Assembly: GCA_002392275.1 (NCBI GenBank)
Contig: DGGQ01000128.1
Coordinates: 1 to 7,477 of the forward strand
Reading direction: 5' to 3'
DNA length: 7,477 nt
From: Treponema sp. UBA3870
Lineage (GTDB): Bacteria > Spirochaetota > Spirochaetia > Treponematales > Treponemataceae
Made by a program: the position numbers and the translations under genes. The notes below the pieces were generated by a model that saw only the letters and a list, made by a program, of their open reading frames with translations, ran no database searches and was not told where the DNA came from. Below, piece by piece: positions 7,051 to 7,477 of this stretch (within the stretch, counting starts at the first letter, position 1; every line of letters begins with the position of its first letter).

Positions 7051-7107
7051 ATTTAAAACAAAAACACCACCTACGAAGCATTCGCTTTTTCAGTGGTTCA
7101 AATGTAG

Positions 7108-7113
7108 TATAAT
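7108..7113 (+). promoter_or_regulatory. Possible -10 box upstream of repeat copy 3 and the hsdS remnant
   Basis: TATAAT lies 58 bp after the DUF3800 stop. No convincing -35 is present: TTTTCA ends 15 bases upstream, and CTTTTT has 17-base spacing. If used, it would start a transcript that begins just before repeat copy 3 and runs into the hsdS fragment. Confidence 0.4.
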
Positions 7114-7169
7114 GTTAGATTAAGCAGATGTCAATGGGGAAATTGAAAAATGAAAATCAGAAAACAGTA

Positions 7170-7250
7170 CGTCATTCTGAGCTTGTCTCAGAATCTTTTG
7201 TGGATAATTGCCACACGGATTTGCTCACGCCTAACGGCGTTTAGTAATTG
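7170..7250 (+). repeat. 81-bp intercistronic repeat, copy 3 of 3
   Basis: This copy is collinear with the other two over 81 bases, with 5 differences from copy 1 and 7 from copy 2. All three hairpins are intact: 7174-7194, the TGTGG/CCACA pair, and ACGCC/GGCGT. Unlike the others it begins 119 bases after the preceding gene and ends 79 bases before the next start. The tail again reads ATAATGGAGAATT. Confidence 0.93.
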
Positions 7251-7329
7251 ATAATGGAGAATTAAAGGGTGTCATGATGAACCCAATTCAGCATCTGTGA
7301 ATGAAAGTTGAAATAGGGAGAATGGAAAG

Positions 7330-7458
7330 ATGAAAAAGAAACTGAAAGAGATTTGTACAGGATTTACAAAAAATATTGCCCAAAAAGAACTTGATGACAT
7401 AAATGGTGATTACGAAATATTCGGTGCATCAGGTTTAATAAAGAAAATTGATTATTAG
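7330..7458 (+). pseudogene. hsdS: Truncated 5' end of type I specificity subunit gene (hsdS)
   Basis: A 42-codon frame starts MKKKLKEICTG, continues with NIAQKELDDINGDYEIFGAS, then GLIKKIDY and a TAG at 7456. This matches the typical opening of the first target-recognition domain of HsdS proteins, which runs ICTG, then NIA, YPIFGASG and IDYY, and normally continues for about 400 residues. GGGAG at 7316-7320 gives a reasonable ribosome binding site. Removing one T from the TATTAG region would keep another frame open to the window edge, so a one-base shift is possible. So are a recombination junction or a sequencing error. HsdS chooses the DNA site for HsdM, so this break would leave hsdM without its specificity partner unless another hsdS exists. 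The rest lies beyond the window. Confidence 0.7.
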
Positions 7459-7477
7459 CCCGAATTTCGACTTAATG

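Noticed and set aside
7066..7097. Weak hairpins after DUF3800 (GAAGC/GCTTT with loop ATTC, and ACCAC/GTGGT outside it) followed by a few Ts.
   Set aside because: The stems are five base pairs with a wobble or a large loop, and the T-run is part of the stem. This is too weak to call a terminator.
7128..7244. A 38-codon frame beginning MSMGKLKNENQ and reading HSELVSES through repeat copy 3.
   Set aside because: Most of it is simply the translated repeat, it has no clear ribosome binding site, and the same repeat at copy 1 is crossed in a different frame. It is best seen as non-coding.
7274..7332. Tiny frames (MMNPIQHL and MKVEIGRMER) between repeat copy 3 and hsdS.
   Set aside because: They have 8 and 10 codons with no family match. 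They could be a leader but nothing in the sequence supports expression.

Overview
The window looks like part of a host-associated Treponema-type spirochaete chromosome. This is an inference. It rests on a SpoIIE-type phosphatase beside a STAS anti-sigma antagonist, a lipoprotein signal with a loose lipobox, and base composition that swings from about 50% GC on the left to about 30% on the right. No rRNA or other species-level marker is present. All genes lie on the + strand.

Left block (1-3417): three tightly packed genes. A membrane-anchored SpoIIE/PP2C-type phosphatase, probably cut by the window's left edge, is followed 8 bp later by a STAS-domain protein with the phosphorylatable DSSG serine. 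That gene overlaps by 11 bp a lipoprotein D,D-carboxypeptidase of the VanY type. A strong intrinsic terminator closes the operon. The set reads as a partner-switching pair coupled to a cell-wall peptidase. The phosphatase has lost one of its expected metal-binding aspartates.

Right block (3418-7477): a type I restriction-modification locus that appears interrupted. It starts with an extended -10 promoter and a complete hsdM. Instead of hsdS directly after hsdM there are two accessory genes: an ORF6N-domain protein with a PLD-like C-terminus, and a DUF3800 protein. An hsdS start follows at 7330 but hits a stop after 42 codons. hsdR is not in the window.

The most distinctive structure is an 81-bp element present in three direct copies (5133, 6150, 7170; 91-95% identical, no indels). 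It follows hsdM, follows the ORF6N gene, and precedes the hsdS start. Each copy can fold into up to three hairpins and runs into a purine-rich tail that reaches the next gene's ribosome binding region. The result is a cassette-like layout, hsdM-[repeat-ORF6N]-[repeat-DUF3800]-[repeat-hsdS'], with unit spacings of 1017 and 1020 bp. This is the best candidate for something under-described here: repeats that may assemble, shuffle or delete accessory genes inside an hsdMS operon.
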